Shown: positions 1 through 7,607, counted from the first letter of the stretch. The stretch is 22,765 nt of DNA from Euryarchaeota archaeon UBA121 (GCA_002499865.1 DANL01000057.1:1-22765), one strand, 5' to 3'. Program-made: numbers and translations. Notes: generated by a model not told the origin, from the sequence alone.

Positions 1-827
1 CGAACTCCCAGCTCTTCAACATCATCTTGGTCGAAAGTAAGATGTTGAGTGCACACTTCAGTGGTGATCAGATCTCCCTTATTCAAAGATAGCCAATCAG
101 CTTCAGCACCACTAGTTAGGTGAACTATGTGAAGCCTATGATCATGGTCCTTGGCAAGTGCAGAGGCTCTCTTTGTCGCAATAAGCGCACACTCTACGTC
201 CCTGCACTCAGCGTGTGCCGCGATGTCCTTCCGATGAGCGAATTGGGGAATTCTGGATTGGAGCCTATTTTCATCTTCAGCATGAGTGGCAATCACTCCT
301 CCGGTATTTGCGAAAATATCCTCGAGATGTCGTTGCTCATGAACCAATAAATCACCAGTACTGCTTCCCATGAAAATCTTGATTCCACAAACCCCCTCCA
401 TTCCTTCCACACTACGCAAATCAGCGATATTCTTAGGGGTCGCTCCAATGAAGAAACCATGATGAGTCACAGCTTTCTTTGAAGCCAAGGATAGCTTCTC
501 TCTCAATGCAGTTTGATTGATAGCGTTCGGAAGTGTGTTGGGCATATCAAGAAAAGAGGTAACACCCCCAGAGGCGGCCGCTCTGCTTCCACTTTCCAAA
601 TCCTCTTTCTCGGGATGCCCTGGGTCTCTAAAGTGTACATGAGGATCAATAGCCCCGGGGAGTAGATGTAATCCAGTCCCATCAATAACTATCTCTCCGA
701 AAGCAGGATCAATAACTCCATTGGGTGCAATAGTTGTGATTATTCCATCGACAACACGCAAATCTCCCTGGACAATTCGATTGGGAAGGGCCATCATCGC
801 ATTTTGGATTAGAACGCCCCCGCTCAT
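1..827 (-). CDS. pyrC: Dihydroorotase, C-terminus cut off by window edge
   Basis: Amidohydrolase-superfamily enzyme that reversibly cyclises carbamoyl-aspartate to dihydroorotate in cytosolic pyrimidine synthesis. The minus-strand frame is open from an ATG at 827 to the window edge, giving 275 residues; the usual length is about 400-450, so the C-terminal third, including the last metal-ligand Asp, is outside. Seen directly: the DPHVHFRDPG signature with metal ligands His63 and His65, the substrate-binding stretch DMPNT near 94-98, GIKIFMGSS with the likely carboxylated Lys150, THAEDE with His182, and LHIVHLTS with His236. This pattern fits the longer class of dihydroorotases rather than the short E. 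coli type. The frame stays open upstream of the ATG to about 902 but has no ATG there; a GTG directly abuts the ATG. It diverges from the initiator tRNA across a short AT-rich gap. Allantoinase is the main alternative and is less likely in an archaeon. Confidence 0.92.
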   Translation of the reverse strand, partial: MSGGVLIQNAMMALPNRIVQGDLRVVDGIITTIAPNGVIDPAFGEIVIDGTGLHLLPGAIDPHVHFRDPGHPEKEDLESGSRAAASGGVTSFLDMPNTLPNAINQTALREKLSLASKKAVTHHGFFIGATPKNIADLRSVEGMEGVCGIKIFMGSSTGDLLVHEQRHLEDIFANTGGVIATHAEDENRLQSRIPQFAHRKDIAAHAECRDVECALIATKRASALAKDHDHRLHIVHLTSGAEADWLSLNKGDLITTEVCTQHLTFDQDDVEELGV

Positions 828-901
828 CACGTCACCATCTTCTCGTAGGGACTCTACCTCATCACCATTGCCATGATAAAATATCAGAGCATGAGGTTGT
901 G

Positions 902-912
902 TTCATATATTC
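902..912. promoter_or_regulatory. Shared TATA-like element between pyrC and initiator tRNA
   Basis: The core ATATAT at 905-910 is its own reverse complement. On the plus strand it lies about 24 bases before the tRNA 5' end. On the minus strand it would place a pyrC transcript start near 881, about 50 bases ahead of the ATG. No other good TATA-like sequence is visible between the two genes, so it may serve both directions. The assignment rests on spacing and composition only. Confidence 0.45.
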
Positions 913-930
913 CCAGTGCGCCGGAATAGC

Positions 931-1008
931 AACGGGTTGGAGTAGTCAGGTTATCTCGTCGGGCTCATAACCCGGAGATCGGTGGTTCAAATCCACCACC
1001 CGTTACCA
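931..1008 (+). tRNA. Initiator tRNA-Met (anticodon CAT), CCA encoded
   Basis: A complete cloverleaf can be drawn. The acceptor stem is AACGGGT (931-937) with ACCCGTT (998-1004). The D arm spans about 940-957. The anticodon stem 959-963/971-975 holds loop CTCATAA with anticodon CAT at 966-968. A five-base variable loop follows, then a T arm of GGTGG-TTCAAAT-CCACC (981-997), discriminator A at 1005 and encoded CCA at 1006-1008. Two features point to the initiator rather than the elongator: the first acceptor pair is A-T (931 with 1004), and the anticodon stem ends in three consecutive G-C pairs (GGG/CCC) next to the loop. Both are known marks of archaeal initiator tRNA. There is no intron. Confidence 0.93.
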
Positions 1009-1025
1009 AAAACTAAATCTAAACT

Positions 1026-1077
1026 GAAAGTGAAAAAACGCTATACTGTAAGCAAATCAATAGCGAAAATCACTTTC
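1026..1077. repeat. Nested inverted repeat upstream of radA
   Basis: Outer arms GAAAGTGA (1026-1033) and TCACTTTC (1070-1077) are perfect 8-base complements. Inside them, separated by A-only spacers (1034-1038 and 1066-1069), lie a second perfect pair, CGCTAT (1039-1044) and ATAGCG (1060-1065). The centre (1045-1059) is unpaired. This could be an operator, an RNA hairpin in a tRNA trailer, or a small structured RNA; the sequence does not decide. There is no T tract after it on either strand, which argues against a simple terminator. It fills much of the 140-base gap between the tRNA and radA. Confidence 0.6.
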
Positions 1078-1103
1078 AAATAGCAAACACACCCCATCGT
1101 TTG

Positions 1104-1145
1104 TTCATATACTTCCGACTATCAGTCAGCATCATACAAGGTGAG
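1104..1145 (+). promoter_or_regulatory. Probable radA promoter and Shine-Dalgarno site
   Basis: A TATA-like TTCATATACTT at 1104-1114 would place transcription start near 1134. AAGGTGAG at 1138-1145 contains GGTGA, which pairs with the archaeal 16S 3' end and sits four bases before the ATG at 1149. This site favours 1149 over the in-frame TTG at 1101, which overlaps the TATA-like sequence and would add 16 non-conserved residues. Confidence 0.6.
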
Positions 1146-1148
1146 ACA

Positions 1149-2150
1149 ATGGATGAAAAGACAGCAAGTGAAAAGGTCGAAGAAGAGGAATTAGTAATTG
1201 ATGTGGATGAGCCTCAGGCAACTATAGAAGATCTCCCAGGCGTGGGGCCGGCTACATCTGAAAAGCTTAGAGACGCTGGATTTGACGACTTACTAGCTAT
1301 AGCTGTAATGAGTCCCTCTGAACTAGGTGAACAGGCTGAGCTAGGAGAGGCGGTCTCAGCGAAAATTATTGCCGGAGCAAAGAAACTCGCAAACATTGGA
1401 GGATTCATCAGTGGAGTTGCATTATTAGACAAGAGAAGCAAGGTCATGAAGCTCACATCATCAACTTCTGCTCTAGATGAACTTCTAGGAGGGGGATTTG
1501 AAACACAGTCAATAGTCGAAGTATATGGCGAGTTTGGCAGTGGTAAGACCCAGGTCGGCCACCAGCTCGCTGTTAATTGCGTTCTCCCAACAGAACAAGG
1601 AGGATTCGGAGGAGAGGTTTTCTACATTGATACAGAGGATACTTTTAGGCCAGAAAGGATTACCCAGATGGCAGAAGGAATGGGACTAGATCCTTCAGGG
1701 GTATTAGAGAGAATACATGTAGCTAGGGCATACAACTCAGCGCATCAAATGCTACTAGTAGATGAAATACAGAGAATGGGAAGAAGCATAGATGTCAGAC
1801 TTATCATCGTAGATTCACTCACTAGTCACTTCAGAGCTGAGTATCTTGGCAGAGGAATGCTCGCTGCCAGACAGCAAAAGCTCAATCGCCATCTCAAGGA
1901 TTTGAAAAAGCTAGCCGATGTAAACAATGCTCTAGTTTTGGTTACCAATCAAGTACATTCCAAGCCAGATGCCATGTGGGGAGATCCCACTAAGCCAATA
2001 GGTGGCCATATAGTGGGCCACGCAAGTACATTCCGCCTGTACCTTAGGAAGTCCAAGGGGGGCCGTAGAATTGCTCGCCTGGTAGACAGTCCTAACCTGC
2101 CTGATGGGGAGGCGGTCTTCAACGTGACAAGCGAGGGTCTGCGGGATTGA
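1149..2150 (+). CDS. radA: DNA repair and recombination protein RadA
   Basis: Archaeal RecA/Rad51-family recombinase that forms ATP-dependent filaments on single-stranded DNA and carries out strand exchange in homologous recombination. From the ATG at 1149 it has 333 residues, normal for RadA. An acidic N-terminal tail is followed by a helix-hairpin-helix domain (about 24-80, DLPGVGPATSEKL), a linker and the ATPase core: Walker A GEFGSGKT at 127-134 and Walker B LIIVD at 218-222. Family-typical stretches include DTEDTFRPERI, VDSLTSHFRAEY, RQQKLNRHL, VTNQVH and PIGGHI. The lack of an interrupting insertion and the HhH domain separate it from RadB and bacterial RecA. The linker position that carries FxxA in characterised RadA/Rad51 proteins reads FISG (86-89). 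It converges with pepF across only 24 bases. Confidence 0.97.
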   Translation: MDEKTASEKVEEEELVIDVDEPQATIEDLPGVGPATSEKLRDAGFDDLLAIAVMSPSELGEQAELGEAVSAKIIAGAKKLANIGGFISGVALLDKRSKVMKLTSSTSALDELLGGGFETQSIVEVYGEFGSGKTQVGHQLAVNCVLPTEQGGFGGEVFYIDTEDTFRPERITQMAEGMGLDPSGVLERIHVARAYNSAHQMLLVDEIQRMGRSIDVRLIIVDSLTSHFRAEYLGRGMLAARQQKLNRHLKDLKKLADVNNALVLVTNQVHSKPDAMWGDPTKPIGGHIVGHASTFRLYLRKSKGGRRIARLVDSPNLPDGEAVFNVTSEGLRD

Positions 2151-2172
2151 TCACCCGCGGACCCCGTGTCCG
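2138..2172. terminator. Overlapping hairpins in radA/pepF convergent junction
   Basis: TCTGCGGG (2138-2145) and CCCGCGGA (2154-2161) form an 8-base stem with one G-T pair that includes the radA stop codon region. A competing stem CGGAC (2158-2162) with GTCCG (2168-2172) shares four of the same bases, so only one can form at a time. The position between two convergent genes suits transcript-end formation. No T run follows on either strand, and archaeal terminators normally need one, so the role is uncertain. Confidence 0.3.
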
Positions 2173-2174
2173 AA

Positions 2175-3902
2175 TCAGCTCAGCTCAGACATAGCAGTTC
2201 TGACTTCTTGTATCAATGAACTCAAGTGCTGCTCACCAAATCCTAATTTAATATCGGCCGCAGTGAATAGCTCTGGAAGTGTTTTGGTATTTCCAAGACT
2301 CATTGCATTTGAGTAATCAGTAAGTGCTTTTTTCTGATCTTTCCTTTGAGTTCTCCAAAGTTGTAAAGCACCTAGCTGAGCAATTCCATACTCGACATAG
2401 TAGAACGGTACTCCGAATAGATGTCCTTGCTGTTGCCATGAGACATCTCTGAATTTTGAGTATTCATCCCAGTCCATATTCGAGCCAAACCTATCTCTAA
2501 TTGAGTTCCAGACACTCTTCCGCTCCTCCCTAGTATGTTCAGGATTTGAGTAAATCCAATGTTGGAATGAGTCAATTGTTGCTATCCATGGGAGAAGAAA
2601 TATCACTCCCTCCAAGTGCCCTATTCTAGCTCTATCTGCATCTTCTTCATCATAGAACTCCCCCCACTGATCCTGTGTCATCAGTTCCATGGACATCGAA
2701 GCCACTTCAGCGAATTCTATCGGATATCCCCTCTCGCCCATTAACTCAAGATGGCTACAATATATTGAGTGGAAAGCATGACCCGCCTCGTGAATCATCG
2801 TTTCTAGATCTCCTTGTAGGCCTGCGGCATTCATGAAGATAAATGGCACTCTACTTTTCTGTAGATAGTACTGATAACCCCCAGGGGCCTTCCCCTTACG
2901 TGTATCCAGATCGAGTGTATCCATCTCCACAAGCATATCGAATTTATCTCCTAAGTCATTGGACATATTGTGAAACAGTGTGGAAAGCTTCTCTACCATT
3001 TCATTTACATTATCGAAAGGCCTCAATGGCGCACGACCATGTAAATCAGGCCCTACGCCCGTCTTCTCATTTACATCCCAAGGCTTGAGACTGCCCAGTT
3101 CTAGAGAACCGACTCTTTCAGAATTTATTTCACGCATTAACGGCACGCATACCGCTTCTATTGCATCATGGAATTCTAAACAGTCTTCTTTACTGTAGTC
3201 AAATCTCTCCATTGCCCTAAACATATAGTCAGTATATGTTTCAAAACCAGCATTTCTTGCAATTTTGTGTCTTAACGATACTAGCTCATCAAAAATCTCA
3301 GAGAGCCTGTCTTCGTCTTGCATTCTTCTATTCACGACAGCCTTCCAAGCTCCCTCTCTGATTGATCTATCATTGGACTCTAAGTATCTCCTCATTTCTG
3401 GGAGAGTATACTCATTACCATCGAATTCAACAGTCATAGCCCCGTTTATTGTTTGTGACTCGGTAACTAACTTAGTCTGCTCTACTCCCAAAGGAATATT
3501 CTCTTTCCTGAAAATATCAATATCATTTTTCATCGATCTAATAATTAAATCATATCTCTCTGGAAGATTTTCCACTGCCTCATGACCTACTAATCTACGA
3601 TTTAGTGAATCAGAGAACTCCGAGAGCTTGGGCCTTATATCTTCTACAAAATCTAGGAAAGAAGACCTCTTCTCCTCACTCTCAGTATCACAAGTCATTG
3701 CAATGTACAGGAGAGCTCCCTTTTCTGAGATATGTTCAGATAGCTCAGATGCATCTCTAATTATCCCTTCAATGCACTTTGAACATGAAATTTTCCTATT
3801 CAGTAGCTCATCCACATAGGGCTTTATTTGATCCCAAACACTAGGATCGAAGTCATCATCAACAAATGATGGGGTTCCCTTTTCTGCCACGTCATTACTC
3901 AT
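2175..3902 (-). CDS. pepF: M3-family oligoendopeptidase (PepF type)
   Basis: Zinc metallopeptidase that cleaves short to medium peptides, probably in the cytosol as no signal peptide or membrane segment is visible. The 575-residue length matches PepF/M3B enzymes. The zinc site is HEAGH at 371-375, with His371 and His375 as ligands and Glu372 as catalytic base. Glu399 in FAEVAS, 24 residues after His375, is the expected third ligand. The C-terminal part HLFGVPFYYVEYGIAQLG corresponds to the conserved substrate-binding Tyr-rich stretch of the family. The ATG at 3902 is the first start in the frame. It lies downstream of cgi121 on the same strand with a 43-base gap that holds a TATA-like element, so it may be transcribed on its own. 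The family is sure; the peptide preference is unknown. Confidence 0.95.
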   Translation of the reverse strand: MSNDVAEKGTPSFVDDDFDPSVWDQIKPYVDELLNRKISCSKCIEGIIRDASELSEHISEKGALLYIAMTCDTESEEKRSSFLDFVEDIRPKLSEFSDSLNRRLVGHEAVENLPERYDLIIRSMKNDIDIFRKENIPLGVEQTKLVTESQTINGAMTVEFDGNEYTLPEMRRYLESNDRSIREGAWKAVVNRRMQDEDRLSEIFDELVSLRHKIARNAGFETYTDYMFRAMERFDYSKEDCLEFHDAIEAVCVPLMREINSERVGSLELGSLKPWDVNEKTGVGPDLHGRAPLRPFDNVNEMVEKLSTLFHNMSNDLGDKFDMLVEMDTLDLDTRKGKAPGGYQYYLQKSRVPFIFMNAAGLQGDLETMIHEAGHAFHSIYCSHLELMGERGYPIEFAEVASMSMELMTQDQWGEFYDEEDADRARIGHLEGVIFLLPWIATIDSFQHWIYSNPEHTREERKSVWNSIRDRFGSNMDWDEYSKFRDVSWQQQGHLFGVPFYYVEYGIAQLGALQLWRTQRKDQKKALTDYSNAMSLGNTKTLPELFTAADIKLGFGEQHLSSLIQEVRTAMSELS

Positions 3903-3909
3903 AATCTTC

Positions 3910-3933
3910 CCATTGGGTCAATGGATATTATCC
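3910..3933 (-). promoter_or_regulatory. Candidate pepF promoter with two small palindromes
   Basis: Read on the minus strand, GGATAATATCC (3933-3923) is TATA-like and centred 26 bases before the pepF ATG, the spacing expected for a transcript starting at or next to the start codon. The same element is an inverted repeat (GGATA-N-TATCC). It adjoins a second one, CCATTG-ggt-CAATGG at 3910-3924. No clear Shine-Dalgarno site precedes the ATG, which agrees with a leaderless message. Confidence 0.4.
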
Positions 3934-3945
3934 TGACTATTATTA

Positions 3946-4506
3946 CTAGAAATCACTCATCGAGGAATGGAGAAGAAATGACTGCTCAATCATCTCAGAA
4001 TTAACTTCTACCCCCTCTTCTAAAAAACCAATCTTCTCTAGACCTTCTATTGTCGGAAAGGGCCTTCTCGCAATCAAACTCGCTCCGACTATCTCTATTA
4101 TGCGCTCTGCATCCTTGCTATGATTATTGTATTCATCTACGGGAAGAGAGGTCTCTCCAATCCCTCCACTGGTATCAATCTCGGGTAGCCTTATCAACCA
4201 TGCCTTTGTATCTCCTTTTGAAACTCCAGATCTATCTATCGCAGTTCTAATCTGCCTTGTTCCAGAGATAATTCTGAGAAATTCTGCCCCCGGATCTCTT
4301 GCAACCATCCTTCCTTGCTCCTCATTACTCCTAGACTTATGCCATACGGACCAAAGATGGACTTCACTAGCAGCTACTTCATAGGAGATCAAACTCCATC
4401 TACTGTCCGGTCGCCACTCCTCGATTTCTGAGATGAGCTCGGGGACATTATCTACAGGTGACGAGAATCTTAACCCCCATGCTGGAAACCATGGAACTCC
4501 ACTCAT
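3946..4506 (-). CDS. cgi121: KEOPS complex subunit Cgi121-like
   Basis: Predicted small subunit of KEOPS, which with Kae1, Bud32 and Pcc1 makes the t6A modification at position 37 of ANN-decoding tRNAs; Cgi121 binds Bud32 and contacts tRNA. The 186-residue protein has the central family signature, seen as FLRIISGTRQIRTAI followed by a short loop and a beta strand (AWLIRLPE). The N-terminal 60 residues are Trp-rich and less conserved. Context strongly supports the call: hel308 lies 24 bases upstream on the same strand, and a Cgi121 gene beside hel308 is also known in Haloferax. No other KEOPS gene is in the window. Identification rests on one motif plus context, as the family diverges quickly. 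Confidence 0.8.
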   Translation of the reverse strand: MSGVPWFPAWGLRFSSPVDNVPELISEIEEWRPDSRWSLISYEVAASEVHLWSVWHKSRSNEEQGRMVARDPGAEFLRIISGTRQIRTAIDRSGVSKGDTKAWLIRLPEIDTSGGIGETSLPVDEYNNHSKDAERIIEIVGASLIARRPFPTIEGLEKIGFLEEGVEVNSEMIEQSFLLHSSMSDF

Positions 4507-4530
4507 TCAGTATCCTCTGGTAGCAGGGGT

Positions 4531-7140
4531 TCAATTGTACTTTCTCTTTTCCCTCCTAACTGTGCGTCCAGCATCTCTAACAAGATTCTCGACTAATCTT
4601 GGACTCCATCCTCTCAAATCAGAGAGTCTTTCACAATCCTTGTCAGTAAGTTCAGCTACATCAGAAACCATACTTACTCCTAATAACTTAGACATCTCCC
4701 TCGCCCTCACCCTTCCTATTCCTTTGAGGGATACAAGTCCTAGAATATCTGATTTACAACCGTATCTTACTCTACTACGGACCTCTCCTATTGCCTCAAT
4801 AAGAGTTTCATGAGCCTTCATGTCCATAGATGACATCTCATCATCCTCTACTACAATTCTTCTGGAGGCGTAAAGAAGCCATTCAGCCAATTCCACACGA
4901 CTTCTAAGATCTCCCGGTTGGACTCCCCACTCATTCTCAATCGAGCTCATCGTTTCCTCCTCCATCCAAGACTGTAGTACCAATGCGCCCTTCATGCGTC
5001 TATCTTCATCATGATCTACTGCAGTACCTAGCATCTCTCGCTCATGAATGTGTAGTGATGATTGAACTCTATCATAATCAGATTTTCTGAGCCATAGTGG
5101 GAGGAAGTCAGGAGTACAAGCAACCAGGTGAAGCAAACTCATGGGAGAGACCTGTAAGTATTCATCATGCCCAGATAATACCGACATCGCCTTTCCTAGC
5201 CCGTCCCTTAGTATTCTTCCAGATAGTGGATTGAGGTACAGTCTGGAAATCCTCGCTCCAAGAGGGGTGGCTAAATATGTCATAGTCTGAGACTCAGAAG
5301 AATTAACCACATCTTCGCTTATCGAAATCGCTTTCTTGAAGCCGAAAATAGGAGGACCACTCCTCCTCCTCTCGAATCTTTCCGGCTCTCTCTGGTTAGA
5401 TAATTCAATTCCAAGGACCGATGCTGCAGAATTAGCCCATGAAGGAACCTCATCTAACCAGTCTTCTTTGGCATCAGAGGATGGTTGCTCATCATGAATT
5501 TTTTGAGCTACCAAATCAGAATCACCTTCTCTCGTTAGCATTCCATTTTCTACCAACCAGTATATTGCTTCATCTAACCTATCTGCTAGAATCTCGGCTC
5601 TCATTTGGGTAGCCAAGAAAGTGCTTCCAAAGAATCTTCCAATAGAATATCTATCAGTCAGAACTCCGCTAGAAATCAGTGATAGAACATGAGTGAGTAA
5701 AGCAGGATCCTCAATAGCATTATTTGCCATCGGATTTGCCAATTTAGAAGTCACATCTTCTGGCTCCCCTTCTAGGTAAAGATCGACTAATTTATCCTCT
5801 TCATCAGGATCCTTCGAGAGAATCCAAGCATCTCCATATTCGTCATATTTGGGACGTCCAGCTCTGCCTAGCATCTGCCGGATTTCCATTACTGAAAGTG
5901 GCATAGAAGCGCTGGCAACTACACTCCACCTCCTGTAATCTCTTATGACAACCCTTCTAGCTGGAAGATTTACCCCCTGGGCAAGAGTAGGTGTGGCCAC
6001 TATACACTGTAAATCTCCCTTCTTGAAAGAATCCTCAATGATCTTTCTTTGCCTTTGAGTTAGGCCTGCGTGATGAAATCCAACACCTCCTTTTATTGAA
6101 TTAGAGAGTGATTTTCCAGTTGAGGTGCCCTCTCCGCCAGCGATTATCTTACGTGAAATAGAATCCCAAATTTCCAGGGAATCATCTGTGATTTCACTGG
6201 ATTCTCCTTCTACAGTCTTCAGTAGATATTCAGAAAGAACTCTTGCTTCCTTGACCGCTGACGCCCTTGAGGATACAAAAACTAGTAGTTGCCCACCCAT
6301 AGAAACAGTATCCATAAGAGCGGCTTGAAGCCTCTTATTTTTACTTCCAGAAAGCCTCCTCTTCTTTTCGATTGAATCAGTATCCCCGGCCCCCTCAATC
6401 CTATGTATGCTGATATCTAAATCTGTCATAATGCCACAATGCAATGGTATCGGCCTCCAATCCGACTTTACATGAGTTGCCCCCAACCAATCTGAGAGCT
6501 TCTCAGAATTTCCAACTGTTGCAGATAGTGCGATAATCTGCGCTTCAGGTCTTATATGCATAATTCTAGACAGAGTTACTTCCAGAGTCGGCCCCCTGCT
6601 GTAGTCATTCAATAAGTGAAACTCATCCGAAACTACAACGCCTAGATTCTCCAGAAATCCAGACTTAGTCCTCAGAATAGAATCAAGCTTCTCACTTGTA
6701 CAAACTAGAATATCCGAATTTTCCACACCCGATGATTCTCCTCCCCTGTCCCCAATAGCCAAGCCAACCGAAAGCCCAACAGATTTCGCAATCTCGGTTA
6801 GATCTTCGAATTTCTCATTTGCTAGAGCTTTCAGAGGGACAATATAGGCTCCTCTCATTCCCTTCATATCCCCAATTAGTCTATTGATCATTCCCAAGTA
6901 TGCTACCAAGGATTTTCCACTGGCCGTTGGTATAGTAAGCATCAAATTTTTACCCTCCAAAACAGGAGTCAAGGCCTCAGCTTGTGGAGGGAAGAAGCTC
7001 TCTATTCCCCAATTATTTTTCAAGAATTTAGTGATTCTCGAATCGATACCAAAGCCATCCAGCCCATTGCCCGATTCCGCCACGACTATGCTTAATGTCG
7101 GACGTTCTAAAGGATGCCGAGCATAATGCTCTAATTCCAC
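4531..7140 (-). CDS. hel308: Hel308 (Ski2-like) superfamily 2 DNA helicase
   Basis: ATP-dependent 3'-5' helicase that acts on stalled replication forks and recombination intermediates. Motifs in order: FFPPQAEAL (about 49-57), Walker A TASGKS (72-77), VPLKALANEK (101-110), DEFH (172-175), SAT (206-208), VATPTLAQGVNLP (381-393) and QMLGRAGRP (422-430). Then come the winged helix, the ratchet domain with PGDLRSRVELAEWLLY (742-757), and a C-terminal helix-hairpin-helix (about 798-855, LKGIGRVRARE). At 869 residues it is longer than the usual 700-720 or so; most of the extra length is an insertion around 540-618 inside the winged-helix region. The start is GTG at 7140, overlapping the thioesterase stop by 10 bases; another GTG at codon 20 is possible. 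The overlap and the close cgi121 suggest one operon. Confidence 0.95.
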   Translation of the reverse strand: MELEHYARHPLERPTLSIVVAESGNGLDGFGIDSRITKFLKNNWGIESFFPPQAEALTPVLEGKNLMLTIPTASGKSLVAYLGMINRLIGDMKGMRGAYIVPLKALANEKFEDLTEIAKSVGLSVGLAIGDRGGESSGVENSDILVCTSEKLDSILRTKSGFLENLGVVVSDEFHLLNDYSRGPTLEVTLSRIMHIRPEAQIIALSATVGNSEKLSDWLGATHVKSDWRPIPLHCGIMTDLDISIHRIEGAGDTDSIEKKRRLSGSKNKRLQAALMDTVSMGGQLLVFVSSRASAVKEARVLSEYLLKTVEGESSEITDDSLEIWDSISRKIIAGGEGTSTGKSLSNSIKGGVGFHHAGLTQRQRKIIEDSFKKGDLQCIVATPTLAQGVNLPARRVVIRDYRRWSVVASASMPLSVMEIRQMLGRAGRPKYDEYGDAWILSKDPDEEDKLVDLYLEGEPEDVTSKLANPMANNAIEDPALLTHVLSLISSGVLTDRYSIGRFFGSTFLATQMRAEILADRLDEAIYWLVENGMLTREGDSDLVAQKIHDEQPSSDAKEDWLDEVPSWANSAASVLGIELSNQREPERFERRRSGPPIFGFKKAISISEDVVNSSESQTMTYLATPLGARISRLYLNPLSGRILRDGLGKAMSVLSGHDEYLQVSPMSLLHLVACTPDFLPLWLRKSDYDRVQSSLHIHEREMLGTAVDHDEDRRMKGALVLQSWMEEETMSSIENEWGVQPGDLRSRVELAEWLLYASRRIVVEDDEMSSMDMKAHETLIEAIGEVRSRVRYGCKSDILGLVSLKGIGRVRAREMSKLLGVSMVSDVAELTDKDCERLSDLRGWSPRLVENLVRDAGRTVRREKRKYN

Positions 7141-7607
7141 CTATGATAAGCAGGATGTCCTTCAGTAACTGCTACGAATAGACCTTCTCCAGTCGCGCAA
7201 ATCTTCTCATCACATGTCAGACTCATCTTCACCTTAGCCCTATCGGGGCCTAGTTCCACAACCTCAGATGTTATCTTGAGAACTTTGTCATTCGGAGTCG
7301 GTCTTCGAAGGCTTACGCTATAAGAGGCAGTAACCGTGCATGGAGGGGCAGTACTGCCTTCATTATCCATTATTGCTACAGCAGCAGTCCAGTTTCCATG
7401 ACAGTCAAGGAGTGACCCTAGAATTCCCCCATTCACCATGCCCGGGAATGCTTGATGATGTTCCTCTGGATTGAATTCCATGTATAGTCCATTTTCTCTC
7501 CTAAAGGATCTAATTTTCAGTCCTTTGGTATTGGCTGGACCACATCCGAAACATATGCTATTGGGGGCGAATTCTTCCTGCACAGAAAGCTCGGAAGCGA
7601 CTTTCAT
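7131..7607 (-). CDS. Hotdog-fold thioesterase (PaaI-like)
   Basis: Small hotdog-fold protein, likely a cytosolic acyl-CoA thioesterase; substrate not determinable. From the ATG at 7607 it has 158 residues, typical for single-domain family members. It begins with a CFGCG motif (19-23) followed by a G-L pair, a feature of one PaaI-like subgroup. The hotdog helix reads VNGGILGSLLDCHGNWTA (58-75), in which Asp68 occupies the usual catalytic acidic position. The frame stays open to a TTG at 7646, but the added 13 residues are not family-like and a minus-strand TATA-like element near 7662-7671 gives an ATG leader of about 34 bases. Its 3' end overlaps hel308, so the two are probably co-transcribed, although no functional link is evident. 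Confidence 0.85.
   Translation of the reverse strand: MKVASELSVQEEFAPNSICFGCGPANTKGLKIRSFRRENGLYMEFNPEEHHQAFPGMVNGGILGSLLDCHGNWTAAVAIMDNEGSTAPPCTVTASYSVSLRRPTPNDKVLKITSEVVELGPDRAKVKMSLTCDEKICATGEGLFVAVTEGHPAYHRWN

Noticed and set aside
503..685. A 60-codon minus-strand frame inside pyrC
   Set aside because: It is a different frame over the conserved dihydroorotase sequence, which has zinc ligands and runs through the whole region.
1101..1148. N-terminal extension of RadA from a TTG
   Set aside because: The extension overlaps the TATA-like element and is not RadA-like; a Shine-Dalgarno site fits the ATG at 1149.
3265..3585. A 106-codon plus-strand frame opposite pepF
   Set aside because: Ser/Ile-rich antisense reading with no ribosome binding site or recognisable domain; pepF is conserved over the same bases.
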